A stretch of 45,237 bases of DNA from NCBI GenBank assembly GCA_030462125.1, contig JAKDZT010000002.1, positions 1 to 45,237 of the forward strand, written 5' to 3'. The stretch is from Tetragenococcus sp. GTDB taxonomy: Bacteria; Bacillota; Bacilli; Lactobacillales; Enterococcaceae. A model generated the notes under the pieces. That model did no database searches, was not told the DNA's origin, and saw only the letters and a program-made list of their open reading frames with translations. Positions 9,737 through 18,568 of this stretch are shown here, piece by piece. The position numbers and the translations under genes were made by a program. How positions within the stretch are numbered: the stretch's first letter is position 1; every line of letters begins with the position of its first letter.

Positions 9737-11332
9737 TTACAAATCACTTGAATCATTCAAGACGTCAATGGACTCCTTGTATATTTTCTGATCTGCGATA
9801 ACGAGCGCTTCCTCAAAATTCTTTTGTAAGAAATAGCGATCATGAGTAACAGCTAAAAGTGTTCCGGTATACTCACTCAGCAGCTCTTCGATTTCTTCTC
9901 GCGCATAAATATCTAAGTGATTCGTGGGTTCATCTAGAATTAAAAAGTTGATCTCTTTATGGAAAAGCCAAAGCAAATAAAGTCGCACGCCTTCACCGCC
10001 GGAAAGATCTTTCATGCGGCGATGGACATCTTCACTATAAAAGCCAAAATGAGCGAGTGTTTGGCGAGCTTTTTGTTCTTGTGGCGAAATTTCTTTTACA
10101 AAATCCAAAATACGTTGATCCGGTTGAGTAAAGGTAATGGTTTGGGGTAAATAACCAACCTTGATACTCGAACCCAGAGTCAGTGTCCCTTCATCAGGAG
10201 ATAATTCCCCTAAAATCAGTCGCAACAAAGTCGACTTGCCAGATCCATTTTTTCCTAAAATAGCTACTCTTTCGTGTCGATAAATAGTAAAAGTACTCTC
10301 TGTAAATAATAACTGCTCGCCCATCATTTTACCTATCCCTTGGGCCGTCACCACTTCTTTACCAGAACGGGAAGCCTGATCAATTCCTGCTAAGCGCTTT
10401 TTAGGAGGTTGAGGTGGTTTGACAACCGTTATTTTGGATAAACGTCGTTCTAATTCCTTCGCTTTTTTGAAAAAGGCTTCATCGCCGCCTTCATTTCCCC
10501 ACTGTCGATAACGGCGAATCATTCGTTTGATGCGTTGGATTTCTTTTTGCTGGAGTTCGTAATTTTTCTTGATTTCTGCCATACGCGCTTCTTTTAGCTG
10601 CACGTAACGACTATAATTTCCCGGATATTCAATAATAGAGCCATCTTCAATTTCAACAATTTTTTCTGTCACTTGATCTAAAAACATGCGATCATGGGAA
10701 ATGACCAAATAAGCTGTTTTCGTAGATTTTAAATAATTTTCTAACCACTGAATCCCCGCTAAATCTAAATGATTTGTCGGTTCATCTAACAACAAAAGAT
10801 CGGCCTCTTGTAAAAGAACCTTGGCTAATTCCACTCGAACCCGTTCACCACCGCTGATATCAGTCATTGCCGTGTGAATTTTCTCTCCCAAGCCTAAACC
10901 TTTCAACGTGCTTATGATTCGATCTTCCAGTTCATACCCACCAGCATCTTCAAATTCTTGCTGCAGCTTTCCGTAAACATCCATAACGTGAGCTAAATCT
11001 GCAGCTGGATCCGTCATTTTCTCTTCATAAGCACGTAATTGATGTTGTAAATTTTGTAGGTTAGAAAAACTTTGGTGCAAATAATCAACAATGGATAAAT
11101 GACTTACTGTAAACCTTTGGGATACATAGCCAATTCGCAAACCTTTTTGACGACTCACAACCCCATCATCAGCGCCTTCTGTTCCTGTCATCATTTGGAA
11201 AAGCGTCGTTTTTCCTGTGCCATTTGCGCCAACAAGTCCGATCTTTTCTTGTTCATTTATAGTTAGTGATAATTTTTCAAAAAGTGGCGTGCCACTAAAG
11301 CTTTTATTGATGTCATTTAATTGTATAAGCAT
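9737..11332 (-). CDS. ABC-F family ATPase (ribosome-associated, possibly antibiotic-resistance type)
   Basis: Two ABC domains (GANGTGKTT, GKNGSGKST; LLLLDEPTNHLD, FLILDEPTNHLD) with basic linker, no TM domain. Confidence 0.9.
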   Translation of the reverse strand: MLIQLNDINKSFSGTPLFEKLSLTINEQEKIGLVGANGTGKTTLFQMMTGTEGADDGVVSRQKGLRIGYVSQRFTVSHLSIVDYLHQSFSNLQNLQHQLRAYEEKMTDPAADLAHVMDVYGKLQQEFEDAGGYELEDRIISTLKGLGLGEKIHTAMTDISGGERVRVELAKVLLQEADLLLLDEPTNHLDLAGIQWLENYLKSTKTAYLVISHDRMFLDQVTEKIVEIEDGSIIEYPGNYSRYVQLKEARMAEIKKNYELQQKEIQRIKRMIRRYRQWGNEGGDEAFFKKAKELERRLSKITVVKPPQPPKKRLAGIDQASRSGKEVVTAQGIGKMMGEQLLFTESTFTIYRHERVAILGKNGSGKSTLLRLILGELSPDEGTLTLGSSIKVGYLPQTITFTQPDQRILDFVKEISPQEQKARQTLAHFGFYSEDVHRRMKDLSGGEGVRLYLLWLFHKEINFLILDEPTNHLDIYAREEIEELLSEYTGTLLAVTHDRYFLQKNFEEALVIADQKIYKESIDVLNDSSDL

Positions 11333-11370
11333 GGTCTTCTCCTTTTAAGACCATCCGTATTTTGGCAATA

Positions 11371-11400
11371 AAAAAGTCATGGAATCATCCATGACTTTTT
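11371..11400 (-). terminator. Hairpin terminator immediately upstream of the ABC-F gene (attenuator candidate)
   Basis: AAAAAGTCATGG-ATGATT-CCATGACTTTTT, 38 bp before the ABC-F start codon. Confidence 0.75.
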
Positions 11401-11441
11401 TATTTATCTTCTGTTGAAAAAAGTAGAAACATACGAAATGG

Positions 11442-11579
11442 TCATTGGTTTTGTAAATATATACTGTTTTTGGATATACTTCTCCCGCTAACAGCCATTG
11501 TAAAACCAATCGCATGACTAAAACTGGTATAATCCCGTTGATAATTTTCACTTGGTGTTATTTTAATCATACGAACCAT
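11442..11579 (-). CDS. 45-aa upstream ORF, candidate leader peptide MVRMIKITPSENYQRDYTSFSHAIGFTMAVSGRSISKNSIYLQNQ
   Basis: AAGGAGGG upstream of ATG, located between promoter and attenuator hairpin. Confidence 0.5.
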   Translation of the reverse strand: MVRMIKITPSENYQRDYTSFSHAIGFTMAVSGRSISKNSIYLQNQ

Positions 11580-11616
11580 TTGCTATGTTCCCTCCTTTTC
11601 TTATTTATTATCTAAA

Positions 11617-11645
11617 AGTATAACGAATTTTTTTTGTTTATACAA
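11617..11645 (-). promoter_or_regulatory. Promoter of the ABC-F leader: TTGTAT-N17-TATACT
   Basis: Hexamers on minus strand (plus ATACAA 11640-11645, AGTATA 11617-11622). Confidence 0.55.
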
Positions 11646-11684
11646 GCTCAATTTTGGTCCATTTAGAATTAGATTAAAAAGAGC

Positions 11685-11936
11685 AAAGATAGGGAATGAA
11701 TCACGATTACACTACCCATGTTTAAAAAGATAGGGACTATATTCGTGAAAGACTCCCTATCTTTAGAGAAAAATAGGTCAATTATAGAAATTCAGGTTAA
11801 AAATGACCAAACTTAGGGAGTGAATTATGATTACAGTCCCCATCTTCCAAAAGATAGGGACTGTTTCTCTGATTTACTCCCTGAAATGCGAAAGACGGGG
11901 ACTGTATTCGTAAAAGACTCCCTATGTTTAGTGAAA
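11685..11936. repeat. Hairpin array B: ~6 tandem imperfect palindromes, period 41-42 bp
   Basis: GGG of AAAGATAGGGACT arm at 11692, 11733, (degenerate ~11775), 11816, 11857, 11898; arms AAAGATAGGGA ... TCCCTATCTTT. Confidence 0.82.
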
Positions 11937-12042
11937 AATTTTTCCATTAAACCCGACAGTATCCATAGGTAACAATCTCTAACATTAGTGTCGTCCAGCT
12001 AATTAAAAAGTCCGTTTTCTTTAATCAACAGCACTTTACTGC

Positions 12043-13269
12043 TTATTTTGTCTCCAAATCGTGTAAGAATAATCCGCTTAAAAGTTTCGGTTCAAACCAG
12101 GTAGATTTAGGCGGCATAATTTCTTTAGCATCTGCTACTTGTAAAAGATCGCGCATTTTCGTAGGATACATGGAAAAAGCGACGGTCCCATTTTGGCTGT
12201 CGACCAGTTCTTCTAATCTTTGCGGTCCATGAATGCCGCCAACGAAATCAATGCGTTTATCGCTCCTCACATCCTGGATATCAAAGATCGGTGCGATCAA
12301 TAAATTTTGTAGCAAGGACACGTCTAGTTTATCTACCGGATCTGTGGGGATTTTCTCTTCTTTTACTTTTAAGTCGTACCAGCTTCCTGCCAGATACATC
12401 ATCATTTCTGCAGAGGCGCTCGGCCTTTTTTCCGTGGTTTCTTCTACAACAAAATTTTCCTGCAATTGTTCAAAAAAATCACTAGGTATTTCCACGTCTA
12501 ATATGCGATTATATTCTTTGATTAATAATTCATCTTCAGGAAATAAAATCGATAAAAAGGAATCACTTTCTGCTCTGTTGGTTTGTTCTTGCCGTTTTTC
12601 TAAGCCAACCTTCACAGCTGACTCTGTCCGATGGTGGCCATCTGCGATATATAAGGCATCCAATGAAGAAAAAGCTTCTTCTAGTTGCTTAATTACTGCT
12701 GTGTCATCAAGCACCCAGACTTTATGATGAACGTTATGGTAACTAGTAAAGTCATAAATAGCCTCGTGAGTGTCCTGCCAGTTTCGAATCAATTGTTGAG
12801 TCGTTTGATTTTCCCGATAGCTAAGAAAAATCGGACTCGTATTTGCATCGCAACTACGAATGTGATTCATCCGATCAATTTCTTTTTCGTGGCGTGTATA
12901 CTCATGCTTTTTGATCTTTCCTTCAGCATAATCATCAATTGAAGTACAAGCAACCAAGCCCGTTTGGCTTCTGCCATCCATGGTTAATTGATACAAATAA
13001 TAATTTTCTTGTCCGTCTTTTTCCAACCAACCTTTTTGCAAAAAGTCAGCCAGATTAGCCGCTGCCTTTTGGTAGACCGCTTCGTCATAAGGCGAAATAC
13101 TCTGCGGTAAGTCAATCTCTGCTTTATCGATATGAAAGTAGCTATAAGGATTATCTTGTGCCAAAGCGCGTGCCTCTGCCGAATCCACCACATCATAAGG
13201 CAGTTCAGCAACTTTATCGGCAAGCGTTGCTTCTGGACGGATCGCTTTAAATGGACGTACAACAACCAT
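12043..13269 (-). CDS. DUF1015 family protein
   Basis: MVVVRPFKAIRP..., LPYDVV, YIADGHHRTESA typical of DUF1015; adjacent to serA. Confidence 0.88.
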   Translation of the reverse strand: MVVVRPFKAIRPEATLADKVAELPYDVVDSAEARALAQDNPYSYFHIDKAEIDLPQSISPYDEAVYQKAAANLADFLQKGWLEKDGQENYYLYQLTMDGRSQTGLVACTSIDDYAEGKIKKHEYTRHEKEIDRMNHIRSCDANTSPIFLSYRENQTTQQLIRNWQDTHEAIYDFTSYHNVHHKVWVLDDTAVIKQLEEAFSSLDALYIADGHHRTESAVKVGLEKRQEQTNRAESDSFLSILFPEDELLIKEYNRILDVEIPSDFFEQLQENFVVEETTEKRPSASAEMMMYLAGSWYDLKVKEEKIPTDPVDKLDVSLLQNLLIAPIFDIQDVRSDKRIDFVGGIHGPQRLEELVDSQNGTVAFSMYPTKMRDLLQVADAKEIMPPKSTWFEPKLLSGLFLHDLETK

Positions 13270-13271
13270 GT

Positions 13272-14456
13272 TTAATATGGCACCTCCTCTTTTTTAATCA
13301 CACGGACGCGAATGATGTCATCTGTTGCTCTTAATTTTTCCACTACATCCGCAATTTTTCTTTCATCATTTTCATCAATATCAACTAAAGTATAGGCGTA
13401 ATCGTCGCGCCCGCGATTAATCATATTATCAATATTAATCTCAGAATCCGCAATCACTGCCGAAATTTGCCCTAGCATATTTGGGACATTGCGATTAATG
13501 ATTGTAATACGATATGGCGAGTGAAAAGCCATTTCAACGGGTGGGAAATTCACTGAACGTTTGATTACGCCGGTTTCAATAAATTTCTTTAAGGTACGTA
13601 CAGCAATTTTTGCACTGTTCGTCTCTGCTTCTGCAGTGGATGCACCTAAATGGGGCAATACAGTAATATGATCATGATGTAATAACTTCTCGTCAGCAAA
13701 ATCAGTGGTAAAACCAGCTAATTCGTCCGCTTCGATCGCTTCAATTACCGCAGAATTATCGACAATCTCAGAACGAGCAAAGTTAAACAACTGAGCGGAA
13801 TTTTTCATCATAGCAATTTCTTTTTGACCAATTAAATGAAATGTTTTTTCTTGCAGTGGAACGTGTACCGTAATAAAGTCACAGCTAGTAAAAATTTCAC
13901 TGATTTCTTTCGCACGATGAACACGTCGCGAAATACTCCATGCTGTATCCACTGAAACATAAGGGTCGTATCCCATGACTTCCATGCCTAATCGATAAGC
14001 GTCATTAGCCACCATCGCGCCAATCGAACCTAGCCCAATGACCCCTAATTTTTTTCCTTCTAATTCACGGCCCGCAAATTGTTTTTTATGCGCTTCTGCT
14101 TGTTCTTCTACGTCAGAACCCGTGACTTGTTGCAGCCAGTTAATCCCTCTAATCACCGGTCGAACACTGAGTAACAAACTCATCAAAACTAATTCTTTTA
14201 CGGCGTTAGCGTTCGCTCCGGGTGTGTTAAAAACCACAATCCCTTTTTCCGTGCATAAATCAACAGGAATATTATTCACTCCTGTGCCCGCACGTGCTAC
14301 ACCTAGAACAGAATCAGGCAGTTCAGATTCTTGCAGCTTTTTACTACGTAAGATAATTCCTTCCGGTTGTTCGCTTTCGTTAATCGCATACTTTTCTTTT
14401 TCTAAACGTGCCATACCTTCAGGGGCAATGGCGTTAAATGTCTTAATTTGATGCAT
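13272..14456 (-). CDS. serA: D-3-phosphoglycerate dehydrogenase with C-terminal ACT domain
   Basis: GVIGLGSIGAMVAN NAD-binding motif, LPHLGASTAEAE, ACT-like C-terminus; start at ATG 14456 after GGAGGA. Confidence 0.93.
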   Translation of the reverse strand: MHQIKTFNAIAPEGMARLEKEKYAINESEQPEGIILRSKKLQESELPDSVLGVARAGTGVNNIPVDLCTEKGIVVFNTPGANANAVKELVLMSLLLSVRPVIRGINWLQQVTGSDVEEQAEAHKKQFAGRELEGKKLGVIGLGSIGAMVANDAYRLGMEVMGYDPYVSVDTAWSISRRVHRAKEISEIFTSCDFITVHVPLQEKTFHLIGQKEIAMMKNSAQLFNFARSEIVDNSAVIEAIEADELAGFTTDFADEKLLHHDHITVLPHLGASTAEAETNSAKIAVRTLKKFIETGVIKRSVNFPPVEMAFHSPYRITIINRNVPNMLGQISAVIADSEINIDNMINRGRDDYAYTLVDIDENDERKIADVVEKLRATDDIIRVRVIKKEEVPY

Positions 14457-14457
14457 T

Positions 14458-15546
14458 TTATTCTCCTCCATGTGCTTTTTCAAATTTTTCCATAAAATCA
14501 ACCAATGCTTGTACGCCTTCAAGCGGGAAAGCGTTGTAGAGACTGGCTCTCATGCCACCCACAGAGCGATGGCCTTTTAAATTTTCAAAGCCTTGTTCTT
14601 GCGCTAACTGGATGAATTTTTGATTTAATGTGTCACTATTCGTTAAAAAGGGAATATTGGTTAGCGAACGATCATTTTTGTTTACTGGACTTTGGAACAA
14701 AGCAGAACGATCGATTGCATCATACAATAGCCCCGCTTTTTGCTGATTGTATTTTAAAATTTGCGGTATGCCGCCTAAATCCTGCAGCCATTCAAAAACC
14801 AGTTTGGCCATATAAATGCTGAAAGTGGGCGGTGTATTGTACATTGAGTGTTTATCTGCTTGCAGACGGTAATCCAACATTGGTGCCAAAAGTGGTTGTT
14901 CATTTAATAAATCATCGCTTATGATGACGACTGTCAGACCTGCTGGACCCATATTTTTTTGAGCACCTGCATAAATCACGCCAAAATCTGTCACTTTATA
15001 TTCATTTGTCAAAATATTTGAGGACATATCAGCTACTAGCGGGATATCTCCTGTATCAGGAATTTTTTGATAGCTAATACCATCAATCGTTTCATTGGTT
15101 GTTATATGAAGATAAGCAGCATTTTCATCCAACATATCTTTTGTTATTTGTGGGACATAAGCAAAATTTTTATCCTCACTCGAGGCAATGACTTGCGTAT
15201 CAACTACTGTATCAATAGCTTTAGCTGCGGCAATCGCTTTTTGAGACCATGAACCTGTATTAGCATAGAGAGCCTTTTTATTTTGTGCTAAATTTAGGGG
15301 TAGCGCAGAAAATTGCAAGCTAGCGCCGCCTTGTAAGAATAAAACATGATAGTTCTCAGGGATATGCATCAATTCCCGTAATAATTTTTCGGCATCAGCT
15401 ATAATCTCTTCAAACAAGGAGGAGCGATGACTCAATTCCATTACAGACATACCGCTGCCTTTGTAGTCTAAAAATTCTTCTTGCGCCTTTTTTAATACTG
15501 GTTCTGGCAAAACTGCTGGACCAGCTGAAAAATTATAAATCGTCAT
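14458..15546 (-). CDS. serC: Phosphoserine aminotransferase
   Basis: [34 protein letters not shown]. Confidence 0.96.
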   Translation of the reverse strand: MTIYNFSAGPAVLPEPVLKKAQEEFLDYKGSGMSVMELSHRSSLFEEIIADAEKLLRELMHIPENYHVLFLQGGASLQFSALPLNLAQNKKALYANTGSWSQKAIAAAKAIDTVVDTQVIASSEDKNFAYVPQITKDMLDENAAYLHITTNETIDGISYQKIPDTGDIPLVADMSSNILTNEYKVTDFGVIYAGAQKNMGPAGLTVVIISDDLLNEQPLLAPMLDYRLQADKHSMYNTPPTFSIYMAKLVFEWLQDLGGIPQILKYNQQKAGLLYDAIDRSALFQSPVNKNDRSLTNIPFLTNSDTLNQKFIQLAQEQGFENLKGHRSVGGMRASLYNAFPLEGVQALVDFMEKFEKAHGGE

Positions 15547-15689
15547 ATGCTTCCACTCCTTTGATTTGTTAGAAATTATTGGCAAGATATTTGATTCATT
15601 ATAGCAGACTCCTTAGAGTTTAAAAAGAAATTGTTGGGATGATTCTGAAAAATCCAACAGTTTTCATTTTAGCTATTTAGGTGCTAGCT

Positions 15690-15795
15690 TTTTTTAAACG
15701 ACCTACACGAGCGTTATTAATAATGGTTATAAAAAATTGGAAAAAGATGGTTCCTTTGTTTCAGATAAAAGGGGAGCCCGTACCAATTTATAGTT
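15690..15795 (+). pseudogene. Possible remnant of a GntR-type HTH regulator
   Basis: Frame reads TTYTSVINNGYKKLEKDGSFVSDKRGARTNL*, resembling the end of a GntR wHTH; no intact ORF. Confidence 0.3.
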
Positions 15796-15814
15796 TGATA
15801 ATAGAACAGAGCGA

Positions 15815-15850
15815 AAATAACGAAGACGAGGAACGATAAATTCGCCCCTC
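15815..15850 (+). terminator. Intrinsic terminator
   Basis: AGACGAGG ... CCTCGTCTTTTTTT. Confidence 0.7.
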
Positions 15851-15942
15851 GTCTTTTTTTGCAAAAACATAGCACTTGAAAGTATAGATAACAATTTTCT
15901 AGTTTAAAAGATTATTGCGACAAGCAATAAAAGCAATATTCA

Positions 15943-16090
15943 TTACTCAATATCCATTTATTGAGTAAAACTTTGCGCTTTCTTTCCTCACTATCTTGTT
16001 ATTGAGTAAGACTTTCTTATCTCTTTCCTCATTTTTTAATTATTGAAGAACCAATCATCATTTCGTTCCTCAACTTTCCAATCATCACGA
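15943..16090. repeat. Hairpin array C: 3 complete + 1 partial tandem palindromes, exact 41-bp period
   Basis: TT(A/C)CTCA at 15943, 15984, 16025, 16066; matching arm ATTGA(G/A)(T/G)AA at 15960, 16001, 16042. Confidence 0.85.
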
Positions 16091-16114
16091 TCCTAATGCC
16101 GTCGCCTCTATTTA

Positions 16115-16990
16115 TTAATTCGCATGCCAGTCGGCTTGTCTTGCTAAAGCTAAGCAACCAAAAGTCCCCGTGTCATCTTCTAAAGAAGGTGTCACAATAT
16201 AGTTTTCTAATTTTGGTGTTTCAACATAGTTATTTAGCAACTCTGCAAAAGCTCGGTGAACTTTTTTTAGCATATGACGCTGCTTCATTACGCCACCGCC
16301 AAAGATAATAACATCTGGTGAAAACAACAATGTCGTATTATACGCACATTGAGCGATATAATAAGCTTCGATGTCCCAAATAGGGTCATCCGCTGGGATA
16401 TCTTGTCCCTTTCTTCCTGCTCTATCTTCAATTGCCGGGCCTGCTGCCACCCCTTCTAAACAATTTCCATGAAAAGGACAATTGCCTTTAAAATCATCAT
16501 CCGGATGAGGCACAACTAACATGTGCCCCATTTCAGGGTGGCTAAATCCTTCAATAAAACGATCCCTTTGAATAGCGCCTCCACCGATACCCGTTCCAAC
16601 AGTATAGTAAACAACGCTTGATAATCCTTTGCCTTCTCCAAAAACATATTCACCATAAGCCGCAGCGTTAACGTCAGTGGTCCAAGTAATGGGGATGTCA
16701 AAATCTTTTTTCAAGCTTCCCACAAAATCAAAATTTTGCCAAGCTAATTTGGGCGTAGATGTAATATATCCGTAAGTTTTGGAATCTGGATGGATATCAA
16801 TAGGCCCAAATGAACCGACGCCAATGGCAGCAAGGTCATTTTTATATTGTTTAAAAAAGTCGACCACTTGTTTCATTGTTTCTTCTGGTACAGTTGTGGG
16901 GAAACTGACCCTTTCAGTAATCTCTAATTGTTCATCAGCGATAGCACAAACAAATTTCGTCCCACCAGCTTCAATTGACCCGTATAACAT
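16115..16990 (-). CDS. ROK-family sugar kinase, probable fructokinase
   Basis: GSIEAGGTKFVCAI, DVNAAAYGE, TVGTGIGGGAI, HPEMGHM...CPFHGNCLEG zinc motif. Confidence 0.9.
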   Translation of the reverse strand: MLYGSIEAGGTKFVCAIADEQLEITERVSFPTTVPEETMKQVVDFFKQYKNDLAAIGVGSFGPIDIHPDSKTYGYITSTPKLAWQNFDFVGSLKKDFDIPITWTTDVNAAAYGEYVFGEGKGLSSVVYYTVGTGIGGGAIQRDRFIEGFSHPEMGHMLVVPHPDDDFKGNCPFHGNCLEGVAAGPAIEDRAGRKGQDIPADDPIWDIEAYYIAQCAYNTTLLFSPDVIIFGGGVMKQRHMLKKVHRAFAELLNNYVETPKLENYIVTPSLEDDTGTFGCLALARQADWHAN

Positions 16991-17037
16991 AAATGTATGC
17001 CCTTCCTTCTAATTGTATTCTCCTTTATTGTAAAGAA

Positions 17038-17063
17038 GAAAGGGCTAGAAAACCAGCCCTTTA
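17038..17063 (-). terminator. Intrinsic terminator
   Basis: AAAGGGCT-N8-AGCCCTTT. Confidence 0.65.
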
Positions 17064-17109
17064 CTAAAAATAATTCCGTTGTAACTATACACTATTGGAT
17101 TGGTCCTAA

Positions 17110-17604
17110 TTAGCTTGAACTGCTACTCGCTGCAGCTTCATCGGATTTTACACAATCAATAGCTATGACTAATGAAATAATTAAACGTTCCATTGTTTCA
17201 TCAAGAATGGTTACTTCATACGTATCGCCCCAGGAAAGCCAGCGTTTCGAGATTTCAGCAATCTTTTTCCCTTGAGCGGAAACGGTAAAATCCATATCCC
17301 ACCAATTGCCTTGAACCTCAATATCTTGAGCTGAAATAGTGTAACACGATTTTAAAAAAGAGAGTTCTTTTTTAAGGGTAATCCTGTCGTTCCCATCGAC
17401 TTCAACAAAAAATTTGGGAAGTAAAGCCATTGTTTTCTTGGTGATTCTACCAATTTCACGCTGTTGTGTATCAAGAATCGAAAAATGTTTGGGCAACTTA
17501 AAGAAACTTCCTTCCACATAATAACAAGGCTCTTCTTGTTCATCTGTTACGGTAAATTTTTCATTTAAGCTAAATACTTTTTGTCTGATATATAGTTTTT
17601 TCAT
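17110..17604 (-). CDS. LURP-one-related / YxjI-like (tubby-like beta-barrel) protein
   Basis: MKKLYIRQKVFSLNEKFTVTDE...YYVEGSFF...ISKRWLSWGDTYEV. Confidence 0.8.
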   Translation of the reverse strand: MKKLYIRQKVFSLNEKFTVTDEQEEPCYYVEGSFFKLPKHFSILDTQQREIGRITKKTMALLPKFFVEVDGNDRITLKKELSFLKSCYTISAQDIEVQGNWWDMDFTVSAQGKKIAEISKRWLSWGDTYEVTILDETMERLIISLVIAIDCVKSDEAAASSSSS

Positions 17605-17613
17605 CAGCGCCTC

Positions 17614-18528
17614 CTAGCTAGAAAGCTCATCGCCTAAATCCCCGGTATTAATGACCGGTTGCGTCCCATTATCGGTAATAATTGAAACCATCAAGTTATT
17701 GATAAACTGCACCTTACGATCATCCGTAAACTGGATGTCTTGACCTGCTTCGATTTGTTCTAATGCCATCTGAGTCATCGTCACCGCACCTTCCACAATG
17801 GTTTGCCGTGCGGAAAGAATCGCTTTAGCTTGTTGTCTTTGTAACATCGCACTGGCAATTTCGGTGGAGTAAGCTAGGTGGTTCAAGCGTGTTTCGACCA
17901 CTTCTACGCCAGCGACTTCCAAACGCGCTTGCAGTTCCTTGGTTAGTTCTTCTGATACATGGCTGGTATCTCCGCGTAAGGTGACATCATCATCGTCAAA
18001 AGTATCGTAAGGATATTGTGAAGCAATATGACGTATGGCCGTTTCACTTTGTATTTCCACAAAGTCTTGATAATAATCCACATCAAACAATGCTTTTCCC
18101 GTATCGACGACTTTAAAAACAATCACGGCTGAGATCTCAATAGGATTCCCATCTAAATCATTGACTTTCAAAAGCGCGCTATTAAAATTGCGAACCTTTA
18201 GTGAAACATTGATTTTTTGGGTTAAGGGCGTAGTAATAAACAGCCCATTAGATTTGATCGTACCCAAATACTTCCCAAAAAATAAAATCGCTTTGGCTTG
18301 ATTAGGACTTACAATGGTTAAAGAACTAATAAACAGAAGTGCCACTAGCCAAATCAAAATACTTATAACCAAATTTGTTACACTTTCATTAACAACGCCT
18401 AAATAAAATAAGTAGGCGCCAGCTATCATCCCTATCACTAAAATTAATACACCTATATACCCGTTCATGTGAAAAGTCTTTTTCTCTTGCATTGTCTCCA
18501 TCTCCTTGTGCTTATAATAACTTAACAT
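17614..18528 (-). CDS. SPFH domain / band 7 membrane protein
   Basis: N-terminal TMs, IVSPNQAKAILFFGKYLGT, VVETRLNHLAYSTEIASAMLQRQQA. Confidence 0.9.
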   Translation of the reverse strand: MLSYYKHKEMETMQEKKTFHMNGYIGVLILVIGMIAGAYLFYLGVVNESVTNLVISILIWLVALLFISSLTIVSPNQAKAILFFGKYLGTIKSNGLFITTPLTQKINVSLKVRNFNSALLKVNDLDGNPIEISAVIVFKVVDTGKALFDVDYYQDFVEIQSETAIRHIASQYPYDTFDDDDVTLRGDTSHVSEELTKELQARLEVAGVEVVETRLNHLAYSTEIASAMLQRQQAKAILSARQTIVEGAVTMTQMALEQIEAGQDIQFTDDRKVQFINNLMVSIITDNGTQPVINTGDLGDELSS

Positions 18529-18532
18529 ACAA

Positions 18533-18567
18533 AAAGTTCCAAATCGTTATTGACTTGGAACTTTTTT
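18533..18567 (-). terminator. Intrinsic terminator of trhO
   Basis: AAAAAGTTCCAA ... TTGGAACTTTTTT. Confidence 0.75.
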
Positions 18568-18568
18568 G

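Noticed and set aside
11345-11551. ORF-track 68-aa minus ORF upstream of the ABC-F gene
   Set aside because: Overlaps the attenuator hairpin and lacks an SD; the +frame uORF 11442-11579 with AAGGAGGG is better supported
9527-16106. CRISPR arrays as explanation of the regular 41-bp repeats
   Set aside because: No conserved repeat alternating with unique spacers: whole units are palindromic and degenerate, linkers are only 8-9 nt in array A, and no cas genes are present
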